Source: Cupriavidus taiwanensis
GTDB taxonomy: Bacteria; Pseudomonadota; Gammaproteobacteria; Burkholderiales; Burkholderiaceae
Direction of reading: 5' to 3'
NCBI RefSeq assembly: GCF_900250115.1
Contig: NZ_LT984804.1
Coordinates: 2,185,301-2,249,300 of the forward strand
DNA: 64,000 bases
Shown here one piece after another: positions 27,864 through 37,205 of the stretch. Position 1 is the stretch's first letter. The number at the start of each line of letters is the position of its first letter. The notes below the pieces were generated by a model. The model made no database searches. It saw only the letters and a program-made list of their open reading frames with translations, and was not told the DNA's origin. Position numbers and translations under genes: made by a program.

Positions 27864-28649
27864 TCAGTAGTCAATGAGTTGATGCTCGCGTAAGTACGCA
27901 AGGATGACTTGTGCTTTTTCGACCGAAGTCCCACCGTTTACGACGTTTCCGCCGCGGCTCTCGGTCGTCGTCGCCGACAGCATCCGGGCATGCCCGGAGC
28001 GCTGCTCGGCAGCGGCCAGCCTGACTGGCTTGCGCTCGGGGGCGCCGAGCGTCCATGCGGCGGCGCCGGCATCTTCGAACCGCGCCGCGGGCGCCGTCCG
28101 GATCGCGCCCGCACGCAGCCGTGCGTACGCATAGCGCGGCTGCGCATTGGCGAGCGAATGGACGGCCACCACGGTCGGCAGCACCGCCTCGACGCGCCGG
28201 CGCAGGCCCTTCGGCAGGAACTGCCGGACGGTGACGCGCCCGTCCGCGATGTCCACATCGACGGCCGCCCCGACCAGCGGGCGGCCGAGCGCCGCCGCAA
28301 CGTGGTACGGCAGCATCCCGGTGTCGTATGCGCCTTCCGCCCGGGTGCCGGTCAGAACGAGGTCGTAGTCCTTCACACGCGCGGCCAATGTGCGCCCGGC
28401 ATCATCCCCGGCCCCACAGGCAAGCACTTCGACTTCGCGTGCCCCGAGCGCCAGGTACCCGGCGAGTGCCGGCTCCGCGGCGTCGCCAGCGTGCAGCACC
28501 GCGAGCTGCGCGCGATGCTTGTCCGCCAGCGCGAGGCCGATCGCGAGCGCCGCGGCGTCGTTGCGGCTGTAGCGCGTTGCCCCGCTGACCGGATGACGGC
28601 CAACCGAAACGAGCACCGCGATCCGCCGGATTTGTTGGTGGGCGTTCAT
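27864..28649 (-). CDS. etfB: electron transfer flavoprotein beta subunit (dimethylglycine pathway)
   Basis: A 261-residue EtfB/FixA-like protein with the N-terminal domain IAVLVSVGRHPVSG and a recognition-loop region LTGTRAEGAYDTGMLPYHVA. It overlaps etfA by 4 bp (ATGA). It is more divergent than housekeeping EtfB and belongs to the dgc-associated type, presumably dedicated to DgcA/DgcB electrons. A glycine-rich tail (ESRGGNVVNGGTS) precedes a terminal helix of the AEPQA type. Confidence 0.85.
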   Translation of the reverse strand: MNAHQQIRRIAVLVSVGRHPVSGATRYSRNDAAALAIGLALADKHRAQLAVLHAGDAAEPALAGYLALGAREVEVLACGAGDDAGRTLAARVKDYDLVLTGTRAEGAYDTGMLPYHVAAALGRPLVGAAVDVDIADGRVTVRQFLPKGLRRRVEAVLPTVVAVHSLANAQPRYAYARLRAGAIRTAPAARFEDAGAAAWTLGAPERKPVRLAAAEQRSGHARMLSATTTESRGGNVVNGGTSVEKAQVILAYLREHQLIDY

Positions 28650-29815
28650 GCTGCGGCTCCCAGCGGTTCGCGGACGCTGGCCGCTGCCGGCGCCCTTCCG
28701 TTCGTGCGGCGTGCGGCCTGCACCGCTTCAATCAGCGCCGCGATCGTCTCCTTCGCGTCCCCGACGATGGTCAGGTTCGCGCGCTTGGCAATGGGCGCGC
28801 TGCCGTCCAGATTGACGGCGATCACGTGACGGCAGTCCTTGATGCCCTGCAGATGCTGCACCGCGCCGGAGATGCCAAATGCGATATAGACACTCGCCTC
28901 GACCGTCTTGCCGGTCGCGCCGACCTGCTTGTCGCGCGTGAAATGGCCGTTGTCGACGGCGACGCGGCTCGCGGCGATTGCTGCGCCGAACACGCCGGCA
29001 AGCTGTTCGAACGCACCGATATCGGCGACGCCATTGCCGGCGGACACGATGAAGTCCGCCTCCTCGAGCGCGACCTGGGCGGCATCGATCTCATCGAGGC
29101 CCAGGTCGCGGTACGGCTGGGCGCCGTCGCCGATCCCCAGCAGGAAGTCGCCGGACAGCGACTGGCCCGCGCCGGTGAACGGCAGCTTCGTGTCGACCGC
29201 ACCGGGTGCGAGCAGGATCACGTCGGGCAGCGAGCGCGTCGCAAAGGCGCGTTTCGCCTGTGCGTAGGTGCCGACGTGGCGCGCGTCGAGCTCGACCACG
29301 TGCGTCGCGACGCTCGCACCGGTTGCGGCCGCGTAGCGGCGGCCGAGATCGCCATCGCCGGTCGCGTTATCGGGCAGGAAAACCTGCTTCGGCGACAGCG
29401 CGGCCGCGCAGGCCAGCAGCGCCTGCAGCTCGGCATCGGGCGCAAAGGCGCGGCGATCGAACCCGGGCAGCGCGATGACCTTGTCGGCGCCGAGAGCCGC
29501 CGCGTCGTCCTTCAGCTCGCCGAACACCAGCAGCGCGACCTCGGTCTGCGCATCGGCAAGCAGCGCCGCCGCGGCGAGCGCCTGGCACGCATGGTCGTCC
29601 AGCGCGCCGCGCTCGCTGTGCGCGGCGACGAGCAGCACGTGCTGCGCATCGCTGACCGCGCGGCGCGGCCTTGTCGCCGTCCCGCCGTGGCCGTGCGCGG
29701 ACCAGTGGGGGGCGTTTGGATCCGCGCTGCCGGTTTCGCCGAGCGTGATCCTTCTCAGGCCCGCCGCCGTGATCACGAACGGACGACGCGGATCGATACG
29801 TGGGATCTTGTTCAT
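28646..29815 (-). CDS. etfA: electron transfer flavoprotein alpha subunit (dimethylglycine pathway)
   Basis: A 389-residue EtfA with an extended N-terminus. The FAD domain is conserved: VGATGKTVEASVYIAFGISG, AVQHLQGIKDCRHVIAVNLD and AKRANLTIVGDAKE. The ATG at 29815 lies 4 bp after the dgcB stop; the frame continues to 29950 inside dgcB. With EtfB it probably moves electrons from the flavin demethylase DgcA to the membrane iron-sulfur protein DgcB. Confidence 0.87.
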   Translation of the reverse strand: MNKIPRIDPRRPFVITAAGLRRITLGETGSADPNAPHWSAHGHGGTATRPRRAVSDAQHVLLVAAHSERGALDDHACQALAAAALLADAQTEVALLVFGELKDDAAALGADKVIALPGFDRRAFAPDAELQALLACAAALSPKQVFLPDNATGDGDLGRRYAAATGASVATHVVELDARHVGTYAQAKRAFATRSLPDVILLAPGAVDTKLPFTGAGQSLSGDFLLGIGDGAQPYRDLGLDEIDAAQVALEEADFIVSAGNGVADIGAFEQLAGVFGAAIAASRVAVDNGHFTRDKQVGATGKTVEASVYIAFGISGAVQHLQGIKDCRHVIAVNLDGSAPIAKRANLTIVGDAKETIAALIEAVQAARRTNGRAPAAASVREPLGAAA

Positions 29816-29819
29816 CAGG

Positions 29820-31745
29820 TCACTCCAGCGAGGCCGCAACGAGTTCGGCCACATCCAGCACGTCCGGCCGCGGGCCGACGACACCTTCGAGCATTGCCGT
29901 GCAGTTCGGGCACCCGACCGCGACCACTTCCGCGCCCACGGCACGCGCATCGGCGATGCGAATATCCGGGATGCGCTGCTTGCCCGGGATATCGGTCAGC
30001 GGCGCGCCGCCCCCGCCGCCGCAACAGCGGCCGCGCATGCCATGGCGCTCCATCTCGACCACCTTGATGCCGATCGTCTTCAGCAGCTTGCGCGGCGCCT
30101 CGGTCTCGCCGTTGTAGCGGCCGAGATAGCACGGATCGTGATAGGTGGTGACCTTCTCGCGCAGCGCCTCCACCGCCTGCGGCGCGATACGCCCGCTGTC
30201 GGCCAGTTCGGCGAGATAGCTGGTGTGATGCTTGACCGTGACGCGCAAGCCCAGGGCGCGATACTCGTTGCGCAGGCTGTGCATGACGTGCGGGTCCGCC
30301 GTCACGATCTGCCCGAAGGACAACGTGCCGAGCGTGCCGATCAGGCGCTTCGCCATCTGCTGGAACGTCGCCTCGTCGCCGAGACGGCGGGCCACGTCGC
30401 CGGTGTCCGTTTCCACGCCGCCGAGCACCGCATAATCGACGCCAGCCTTGTTCAGTACCTTCACGAAGGCCCGCAGCGTGCGCTGATAGCGCATGTCGAA
30501 TGCCCCCTCGCCGGCAACGATCAGCACGTCTACGGCCTTGCCCCGCTGCGCGACCGGCGCATTGAGGTCGACCGACCAGTCATAGCGCGCCGCGGTGTCG
30601 TAGCCGCCCATCGTGCCGGTCTCGCGCAGGTTCGCGAGCACTTCGGCCCCTTTGCCGGGCACGATGCCATGCACGAGCGTCTGGTTGCGGCGCATGTCGA
30701 CGATCGCATCGACATGCTCGATCAGCATCGGGCATTCCTGCACGCAGGCCCGGCAGGTGGTGCACGACCACAGTGTGTGCGCTTCGATCAGTCCCGACAC
30801 GATCGGGCCATTCGGCTCGCCGCAATGGCGGCCGACAGGAAGGCCCGGCGTCGGGCTGCCAGCGTACGCGGCATCGCTGCCGCCCGCCATGCCGACCACG
30901 AGATCCTGGATCAGTTTCTTCGGATTGAGCGGCTGGCCCGAGGCGAACGCGGGACACGCGGCCTCGCACTTGCCGCACTGCACGCAGGCGTCAAAGCTCA
31001 GCAGCTGGTTCCAGCGGAACTGGACGGGCCTGGCGACGCCGTATTCCTGCTTTTCGATCTCGGGCAGCTTGAGCGCGGTCGGCGGCGTGGCCGTGCCGTC
31101 GCCGGTGTACGAGTCAGACTTGCCGGCAAACCGTTCCTGACGCGGATGGAACGCGAGATGCATGAGGCCAGCGATCGCGTGCTTCATCGGCCCGCCTTTC
31201 GCCGCGCCGAACGTCATCGCGAACGCGCCGGCGCCGATCAGCAGCGCGCAGGCTACCGCGAACGCACCCGACATGACGTCAGCCGGCACGGCCACGAACA
31301 ACACGAGACCGAGCGCAAACGAACCAAGCAGCCACGGCAGCGTGTTCCATGGCCCCTTCGACAGGCGCGCGGGTACGTCCTTGGCGCGCCGGCGGCGCCA
31401 GACGAACACCGCGCCAATTAGCATCGCGAGCGCCGCGGCGAAAATCGCCTTGTCGAGCCAAGGCGAGTAGATCGCCAGACCGTAATTGACGAACACGAGC
31501 GCCAGCGCGCCAATCGCACCGCCGGCCGTGGCAACGTGCGTCCTGGCAATGTACGGATCGCGGGCGACCACGTGGTGCAGGTCGACGAAATAGCGCTTCG
31601 GGATGGCCAACAGGTTCGCAATGCCGAACGATCCGGGCGCGGTCGCCCGGCCGAGCCGCCAGTACGACGCGCGCTTCACGACCGCGAATGCGAGCCCCGC
31701 CACCGACAGCCACAGCAGAACGGTAATCAGGAGGGACGGGTTCAT
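29820..31745 (-). CDS. dgcB: dimethylglycine catabolism membrane iron-sulfur protein
   Basis: A 641-residue protein. About five or six transmembrane helices (residues 1-200) are followed by a two-cluster 4Fe-4S ferredoxin domain, CVQCGKCEAACP (near 260) and CTTCRACVQECP (near 340), and by cysteine-rich CCG domains ending GRCCGGGGGAP. The layout resembles GlpC/HdrD-type quinone-linked reductases, so it most likely delivers electrons to the quinone pool. The gap from the dgcA stop is 2 bp. Confidence 0.9.
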   Translation of the reverse strand: MNPSLLITVLLWLSVAGLAFAVVKRASYWRLGRATAPGSFGIANLLAIPKRYFVDLHHVVARDPYIARTHVATAGGAIGALALVFVNYGLAIYSPWLDKAIFAAALAMLIGAVFVWRRRRAKDVPARLSKGPWNTLPWLLGSFALGLVLFVAVPADVMSGAFAVACALLIGAGAFAMTFGAAKGGPMKHAIAGLMHLAFHPRQERFAGKSDSYTGDGTATPPTALKLPEIEKQEYGVARPVQFRWNQLLSFDACVQCGKCEAACPAFASGQPLNPKKLIQDLVVGMAGGSDAAYAGSPTPGLPVGRHCGEPNGPIVSGLIEAHTLWSCTTCRACVQECPMLIEHVDAIVDMRRNQTLVHGIVPGKGAEVLANLRETGTMGGYDTAARYDWSVDLNAPVAQRGKAVDVLIVAGEGAFDMRYQRTLRAFVKVLNKAGVDYAVLGGVETDTGDVARRLGDEATFQQMAKRLIGTLGTLSFGQIVTADPHVMHSLRNEYRALGLRVTVKHHTSYLAELADSGRIAPQAVEALREKVTTYHDPCYLGRYNGETEAPRKLLKTIGIKVVEMERHGMRGRCCGGGGGAPLTDIPGKQRIPDIRIADARAVGAEVVAVGCPNCTAMLEGVVGPRPDVLDVAELVAASLE

Positions 31746-31747
31746 CG

Positions 31748-33811
31748 TCAGAAATCCTTCACGAGCCGCAGCGCGTCATAGATCGCGCCGTGGATGTTGT
31801 GCATCGAGATGCAGTCGCCGACGCGGAACAACAGGAAGCGGCCGTTGCCGAGCGTCTCCGACAGGCACGGCTGCGGCTCCGACGCAAACAGCTTGTGCAC
31901 GTCGACCTGGCCGCGATTGAGCGATTCCGGCTTGAGCTTCCAGTAGAGCGCGTCGTTCGGGGTCGAGCCGTTCTCGATCACGACCTGGTCGACCGCGCGT
32001 TCCTCAAGTTCTTCCGTGTACTCGTTGCGCAGCACCGCGATCTTCTTGCCGCCTTCCTCGTAGACGCGATCGAGCCAGTAGTTCGGCGTATGGATCACGC
32101 CCTGCGCGTACAGGCGGCGATAGAAGATCGGGAAGGTGGTGCCGCCGCAGTCGTCGGCAACCTTGACGTCCGGCGTCACGATCTCGACCTTCGCGCCGCG
32201 GCTCGCCAGGTAGTCGGCGACACCCGCGCCGGCGTGCGTGCTCACGCCGTCGTAGACGAGCACGTTCTCCTTCGCCTCGACGCGGCCGGCCAGCACGTCC
32301 CACGAACTGACCGCGAGCCCCTCGGCGACGGCCCAGCCTGGCACCTGGTCGGAGAATGCGCGGCCGCCCGTCGCGAGCACGATGATGTCCGGCTTCTCCG
32401 CCATGATCATCTTCGCATCCGCTTCAACGCCCAGGCGCCGGTCGACGCCGAGGCGCTTGGTCTCCATGTCGAACCAGCGCACGATGCCCTGCATCTGCTC
32501 GCGCTGCGGTGCCTTGGCGGCGAGCACGATCTGCCCGCCCACTTCGGTGCTCTTCTCGAACAGCACGACGTCGTGGCCGCGTGAACGCGCGACGCGCGCC
32601 GCTTCCAGCCCCGCCGGGCCGGCACCGACCACGACCACCTTGCGCTTCGGGCCACGCGACTTCTCGATGACGTGCGGCATCGTCGCCTCGCGCGAGGTCG
32701 CGGCGTTCTGCACGCACAGCACGTCGAGGCCGTTGTACTGGCGGTCGATGCAATAGTTCGCGCCGACGCATTGCTTGATCTCGTCTTCGCGGCCGTCGCG
32801 AATCTTGATGACCATGTGCGGATCGGCGATCTGGGCGCGCGTCATGCCGACAAGGTCGACCATGCCGTTTGCGAGCAGGCGCTCCGCCTGGCCCGCGTCG
32901 CGGATGCTCTGCGCATGCATCAACGGCACCTTGATCACCGACTTGATGCCCGCGGCCAGATGCACGAACGGCTCGGGCGGCAGCGCCATCGGCGGCATGC
33001 AGTTTGCGAGCGTGTTGTGCGTATCGGCGCCGGAGCCGACCACGCCGATATAGTCGACGAGCCCCGACTCGGACATCGCCTGCGCGATCTCCTTCAGTTG
33101 TTCGTGATCGAGACCGTCTTCATGGAATTCGTCGCCGCACATGCGCAGACCAACACAGAAATCCTTGCCGACCACCTCACGCACCGCCTGGAGCACCTCC
33201 ACGCCGAAGCGCATGCGGTTCTCGAGGCTGCCGCCCCACTCGTCGGTGCGGAAGTTCGTGCGCGGGCTCCAGAACTGGTCGATCAGGTGCTGGTGCGCGG
33301 CCGAGATCTCGATGCCGTCCATGCCCGCGTCCTTCACGCGCTTCGCGGCTGCCGCAAAGTCGGCGATGATGCGGCGGATCTCCTCGACCTCGATGATCTT
33401 CGCGTTGCCACGGTGCACGGGCTCGCGCACGCCGGACGGCGTCATCAGGTGCGGCCAGTGCTCGCCATGGAATGCCGAGCGACGTCCCATGTGCGTGGCC
33501 TGGATCATGATCCTGGCGCCGTGCCGGTGCATCGTTTCGGCCAGCCGCGACAGCGGATCGATGATCTTGTCAGTCGAGAGATTCACCGACTTCCACCAGC
33601 CCTGGGGACTGTCGATCGACACGGGACTCGAGCCGCCGCATATCGCCAGGCCGACGCCGCCCTTTGCCTTCTCTTCGTAATAGCGAATGTAGCGGTCACC
33701 TGGCAGGCCGCCCGGCTCGGCATACACTTCCGCGTGCGCCGTGCTCACGATCCGGTTGCGGAGCGTCAGCTGATTGAGCTGCAAAGGTTTGAACAAGTGG
33801 GGATAACGCAT
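31748..33811 (-). CDS. dgcA: dimethylglycine demethylase, trimethylamine dehydrogenase-like flavoprotein
   Basis: A 687-residue protein with an N-terminal Old Yellow Enzyme barrel (1-340, including LFKPLQLNQLTLRNRIVSTA, SAAHQHLIDQFWSP and GGSLENRMRFG), an iron-sulfur segment, and a C-terminal FAD/NAD domain (VVVGAGPAGLEAARVARSRG). It oxidises dimethylglycine to sarcosine. In trimethylamine dehydrogenase the cluster cysteines are C-X2-C-X2-C-X11-C; here the second position is alanine (CVGANYC-X11-C), leaving three. That may be usual for this subfamily. Confidence 0.92.
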   Translation of the reverse strand: MRYPHLFKPLQLNQLTLRNRIVSTAHAEVYAEPGGLPGDRYIRYYEEKAKGGVGLAICGGSSPVSIDSPQGWWKSVNLSTDKIIDPLSRLAETMHRHGARIMIQATHMGRRSAFHGEHWPHLMTPSGVREPVHRGNAKIIEVEEIRRIIADFAAAAKRVKDAGMDGIEISAAHQHLIDQFWSPRTNFRTDEWGGSLENRMRFGVEVLQAVREVVGKDFCVGLRMCGDEFHEDGLDHEQLKEIAQAMSESGLVDYIGVVGSGADTHNTLANCMPPMALPPEPFVHLAAGIKSVIKVPLMHAQSIRDAGQAERLLANGMVDLVGMTRAQIADPHMVIKIRDGREDEIKQCVGANYCIDRQYNGLDVLCVQNAATSREATMPHVIEKSRGPKRKVVVVGAGPAGLEAARVARSRGHDVVLFEKSTEVGGQIVLAAKAPQREQMQGIVRWFDMETKRLGVDRRLGVEADAKMIMAEKPDIIVLATGGRAFSDQVPGWAVAEGLAVSSWDVLAGRVEAKENVLVYDGVSTHAGAGVADYLASRGAKVEIVTPDVKVADDCGGTTFPIFYRRLYAQGVIHTPNYWLDRVYEEGGKKIAVLRNEYTEELEERAVDQVVIENGSTPNDALYWKLKPESLNRGQVDVHKLFASEPQPCLSETLGNGRFLLFRVGDCISMHNIHGAIYDALRLVKDF

Positions 33812-33872
33812 CGCGGACGACCTCTGGCGTTTGTGTGTCTCGTATTTGTCGTAGTGCGGACGTGCTTCGGTG

Positions 33873-34406
33873 TCAGCGCGCGATCGGCGACACTTCGAAC
33901 ACGCAGTGATCGTGCCCTTCGGCTGCGCACTGCACTTCCTTCGACTGCGCGCGCGGAGCGCCCTTGCCGGCGGGAGTGGTGTCGTTGACCCAGTCCATTG
34001 CGCCGGCGAACCAGCCGGCGAACATGTAGCAAAGCTTGCCGCTCTTTTCCGGCTGCTGGAGCACGAATGACGAGTGGCGCAGCGCGATGCGCGCGCTCGC
34101 CGTCGCCGGATCGGCTTGCAGGATCGAAAACAGCCCCCAGCCGCGCTGCGACAGCCGCTTCAGGTAATGCTCGAACACGGCCATCCCGCGGATGTCGTGC
34201 AGCCGTGCCTCCTTGTCGCACCAGTGGTAGGCGGACTTGTAGCCGGCCTTGTAGAGGATCTCTTCGTACGCCTCGCGGCCGAGCGCCTCTTCGACGGCGA
34301 CGTGGTTGTTCGTGAAGAAGTGGCGCGGCACGTAAAGCATCGGCAGCGCGTCGGTGGTCCAGACACCGGTTTCGGGATCAACGTCGATTGGCAGTTGCGG
34401 TTGCAT
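33873..34406 (-). CDS. DUF5943-type protein of the dimethylglycine operon
   Basis: A 177-residue protein with features of the V4R-like DUF5943 family that accompanies dgcAB in proteobacteria: MLYVPRHFFTNNHVAVEEAL, GWGLFSILQADP and CAAEGHDHCVFEVSPIAR. The paired cysteine and histidine near the end (QCAAEGHDHC) resemble the metal- or small-molecule-binding tail of V4R domains. Biochemical role not established. It lies between the dipeptidase and dgcA, cotranscribed. Confidence 0.75.
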   Translation of the reverse strand: MQPQLPIDVDPETGVWTTDALPMLYVPRHFFTNNHVAVEEALGREAYEEILYKAGYKSAYHWCDKEARLHDIRGMAVFEHYLKRLSQRGWGLFSILQADPATASARIALRHSSFVLQQPEKSGKLCYMFAGWFAGAMDWVNDTTPAGKGAPRAQSKEVQCAAEGHDHCVFEVSPIAR

Positions 34407-34536
34407 CGTGGTAACTCCGTGAGGAAAGGAAAGCCGCTGGATCGTTGCGCAGAGGCGGCGTCGCCCGCGAGCGCGCGCGTATCGCGCGCGCCCGTCCCGT
34501 TGGTGGTGATTTGATTGAAAGTTGGCGGTGCGGGGA

Positions 34537-35508
34537 TCAGGCGCCCCACACTTCCTTGAACACGCGTACCCAGTTCTCGCCCATGATCTTGCGGATGCGA
34601 GAGGCCTTCCAGCCAGCTCGCTCCATCGCCGCAGTCAGGTTCGGAAACTCGCCGATGGTCCGGATCCCTTCGGGGTTGATCACCTTGCCGAAGTTGGTCA
34701 GGCGCCGATAGCGGCCCTTGTCGTGCGTCAGCATGTCGAAGAACTCGGTGCTGTAGCCCTGCGTGAAATCCGTGCCGATGCCGACCGCGTCCTCGCCGAC
34801 CAGGTTGACCACGTAGTCGATCGCCTCGATGTAGTCCTCGACCGTCGCCTCGATCCCGCGCTTGAGGAACGGCGCGAACATCGTCACGCCGACGAAGCCG
34901 CCCGCATCGGCGATCTCCTTCAGCTGTGCGTCGCTCTTGTTGCGCGGGTGTTCCTTGAGGCCGGACGGCAGACAGTGGGAGTAGCAGACCGGCTTCTTCG
35001 AGAACGCAATCGCCTCGGACGAAGTGTTGCCCCCGACGTGCGACAGATCGACCATGATCCCGACGCGGTTCATCTCGGTAATCACCTCCCGGCCGAAATC
35101 CGAAAGCCCGCCGTCGCGCTCGTAGCATCCGGTGCCCACCAGGTTCTGCGTGTTGTAGCAGAGCTGCACGACGCGCACGCCCATGTCGGCGAACGCTTCG
35201 ACATAGCCGAGGTTGTCCTCGAACGCGTGGGCATTCTGGAAGCCGAGGATCACGCCGGTCTTGCCCTCATGCTTTGCGCGGCGGATGTCATCAGTGGAGC
35301 GCACGAGTGTCAGCAGTTCGCTGTTGTCGCGAATCGCCTGCTTCATCAGCGCAATGTTGTCGACGGTCTTGGTGAAATTGTCCCAGACCGAGACCGTACA
35401 GTTCGCGGCCGTGACGCCGCCCTTCTTCATGTCTTCGAACACCGACCGCTCGAACTTGGAGATGTTCAGGCCGTCGATAATGATGCTGTCCTGGTGCAGC
35501 GGGCTCAT
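34537..35508 (-). CDS. membrane dipeptidase (peptidase M19) family
   Basis: A 323-residue renal-dipeptidase-like metal hydrolase. The barrel motifs include DGLNISKF (where classical members have DGHND), VDLSHVGGNTSSEA, PVCYSHCLPSGLKEHPRN and GIGTDFTQGY. Members in dgc operons are conserved but their substrate is unknown; hydrolysis of a betaine-derived dipeptide or amide is only a guess. GGAG precedes the ATG at 35508, and the gap to glyA is 29 bp. Confidence 0.85.
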   Translation of the reverse strand: MSPLHQDSIIIDGLNISKFERSVFEDMKKGGVTAANCTVSVWDNFTKTVDNIALMKQAIRDNSELLTLVRSTDDIRRAKHEGKTGVILGFQNAHAFEDNLGYVEAFADMGVRVVQLCYNTQNLVGTGCYERDGGLSDFGREVITEMNRVGIMVDLSHVGGNTSSEAIAFSKKPVCYSHCLPSGLKEHPRNKSDAQLKEIADAGGFVGVTMFAPFLKRGIEATVEDYIEAIDYVVNLVGEDAVGIGTDFTQGYSTEFFDMLTHDKGRYRRLTNFGKVINPEGIRTIGEFPNLTAAMERAGWKASRIRKIMGENWVRVFKEVWGA

Positions 35509-35537
35509 GGGGGGCTCCAGTCCTTTATTCGTTCGGG

Positions 35538-36812
35538 TCAGTAGATCGGGAAGCGATCGCACAGCGCGAAGATCTGGTGGCGCACGCGCTGCTCGGTGGC
35601 GGCGTCGCCCTCCGGATTTGCGCGCAGCGCTTCGAACACCTCGAGGATCAGGCGGCCGATCTCGCGGAACTCCGCAACGCCGAAGCCGCGCGTGGTGGCC
35701 GCGGGCGCGCCGAGCCGGATCCCGGACGTGATGGTCGGCTTCTCGGTGTCGAACGGGATGCCGTTCTTGTTGCAGGTGATGCCGGCACGTTCGAGTGCCT
35801 GCTCGACCTGGGTGCCCTTGAGTCCCTTCGGGCGCAGATCGACCAGCAGCAGGTGGTTGTCGGTGCCGCCGGTGACGAGGTCGACACCACCTTCCTTCAA
35901 CACTTCGCCAAGCGCCTTCGCGTTCGCGAGCACGTTGTCGATGTAGGTTTTGAAGTCCGACGTCAGCGCCTCGCCGAACGCCACCGCCTTGGCTGCGATC
36001 ACGTGCATCAACGGGCCGCCCTGCAGACCGGGGAACACGGCGGAGTTGATCTTCTTTGCGATGTCTTCATCGTTGGTCAGCACGAAGCCGCCGCGCGGAC
36101 CGCGCAGGGTCTTGTGCGTGGTCGAGGTGACGACGTGGGCATGCTCGACCGGGTTCGAATGCCGGCCCGCGGCGATCACACCGGCGATGTGGGCCATGTC
36201 GACCATCAGCTTCGCGCCGACGCTGTCGGCGATCGCGCGGAAGCGGGCGAAGTCGAGCTGGCGCGGATACGCAGAGAAGCCGGCGATGATCAGGCTCGGC
36301 TTGTGCGCCTTCGCGAGCGCTTCGACCTGGTCGTAGTCGATCAGCATCGATTCACGGTTCACGCCATACTGCACGGCGTTGAACCACTTGCCCGACAGCG
36401 CCGGCCTGGCGCCATGGGTCAGGTGACCGCCGGCGTCGAGCGACATGCCGAGCACGGTATCGCCGGGCTTCGTCAGCGCGAGCATCACCGAGCCGTTCGC
36501 CTGGGCGCCGGAGTGCGGCTGCACGTTGGCAAAGCCGGCGTTGAAGAGCTGCTTCACGCGCTCGATCGCGAGCGATTCGACTTCGTCCGCGAATTCGCAG
36601 CCGCCGTAGTAGCGCTTGCCCGGGTAACCTTCGGCGTACTTGTTGGTCAGTACCGAACCTTGGGCTTCGAGCACCGCACGCGACACGATGTTTTCCGAGG
36701 CGATCAGCTCGACTTGCGACTGCTGACGCTCGAGTTCCTTCGAAAGGGCGCCGCGAACCAGCGCATCGCGCTCGGCCAGGGGCTGCGAGAAGAAAGACTG
36801 GGTGTTCGACAT
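35538..36812 (-). CDS. glyA: serine hydroxymethyltransferase
   Basis: A 424-residue SHMT with [46 protein letters not shown] and the PLP lysine in [16 protein letters not shown]. It joins glycine from sarcosine with 5,10-methylene-THF to make serine, using both products of SoxBDAG. The frame is open to 37094, but the conserved N-terminus sets the start at 36812. It heads the long glyA-dipeptidase-DUF5943-dgcAB-etfAB-gbcAB-choX unit and is divergent from the GbdR-like gene. Confidence 0.95.
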   Translation of the reverse strand: MSNTQSFFSQPLAERDALVRGALSKELERQQSQVELIASENIVSRAVLEAQGSVLTNKYAEGYPGKRYYGGCEFADEVESLAIERVKQLFNAGFANVQPHSGAQANGSVMLALTKPGDTVLGMSLDAGGHLTHGARPALSGKWFNAVQYGVNRESMLIDYDQVEALAKAHKPSLIIAGFSAYPRQLDFARFRAIADSVGAKLMVDMAHIAGVIAAGRHSNPVEHAHVVTSTTHKTLRGPRGGFVLTNDEDIAKKINSAVFPGLQGGPLMHVIAAKAVAFGEALTSDFKTYIDNVLANAKALGEVLKEGGVDLVTGGTDNHLLLVDLRPKGLKGTQVEQALERAGITCNKNGIPFDTEKPTITSGIRLGAPAATTRGFGVAEFREIGRLILEVFEALRANPEGDAATEQRVRHQIFALCDRFPIY

Positions 36813-37205
36813 AAAGGTCCGTGTGGGATGAAATGGCTGACTGGGGGCGAGAGGCCCGCTGCGCCAGGCTTGTTCGCCTGATCGGCGCGGCGTTGCCAAC
36901 GGCTCTATTCTTGTCGTTGGTGTTTTTGGCCGATTGATGAATTCAGACGCGTTCTTTTCCATTTCCGCCATTCGCGTCCGATTTGCGCAAGTGGCGCAGG
37001 AGGGCACCGCGATGGTGCCGGGGACGCAGTGTGGTTGCGGGGCGTCACGATTGCGGTGCAACAAGGACCACGTTGCTGGGTTCCAGCGGAACACCCTACT
37101 AAAGAGCTAGGGTTTCGCCGTATGGCATGCTTGTTGCGGCTGACTTAACAATAAGTAAAAAGCATCCAGGCCTTCGCCCTTCCCCGCTTCCCGCGAGGAC
37201 TGGAA
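36813..37205. promoter_or_regulatory. divergent promoter region between glyA and the GbdR-like gene
   Basis: 393 bp with no gene. An AT-rich stretch near 37130-37160 (TTGTTGCGG...AACAATAAGTAAA) is the likely promoter of the plus-strand regulator. I looked for the 21-bp TGTCGG repeat seen at choV, fdhA and the porin and found no convincing copy. No glycine riboswitch core was visible. Confidence 0.4.

Noticed and set aside
29475..31421. 648-codon plus-strand frame opposite etfA and dgcB
   Set aside because: Antisense shadow with no motifs; the minus-strand genes have full family signatures.
36813..37094. N-terminal extension of glyA to 518 residues
   Set aside because: The upstream frame is open only by GC bias; conserved SHMT sequence begins at 36812.
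36813..37205. Glycine riboswitch upstream of glyA
   Set aside because: I looked for the paired aptamer cores and saw none; the region is better explained as a divergent promoter.
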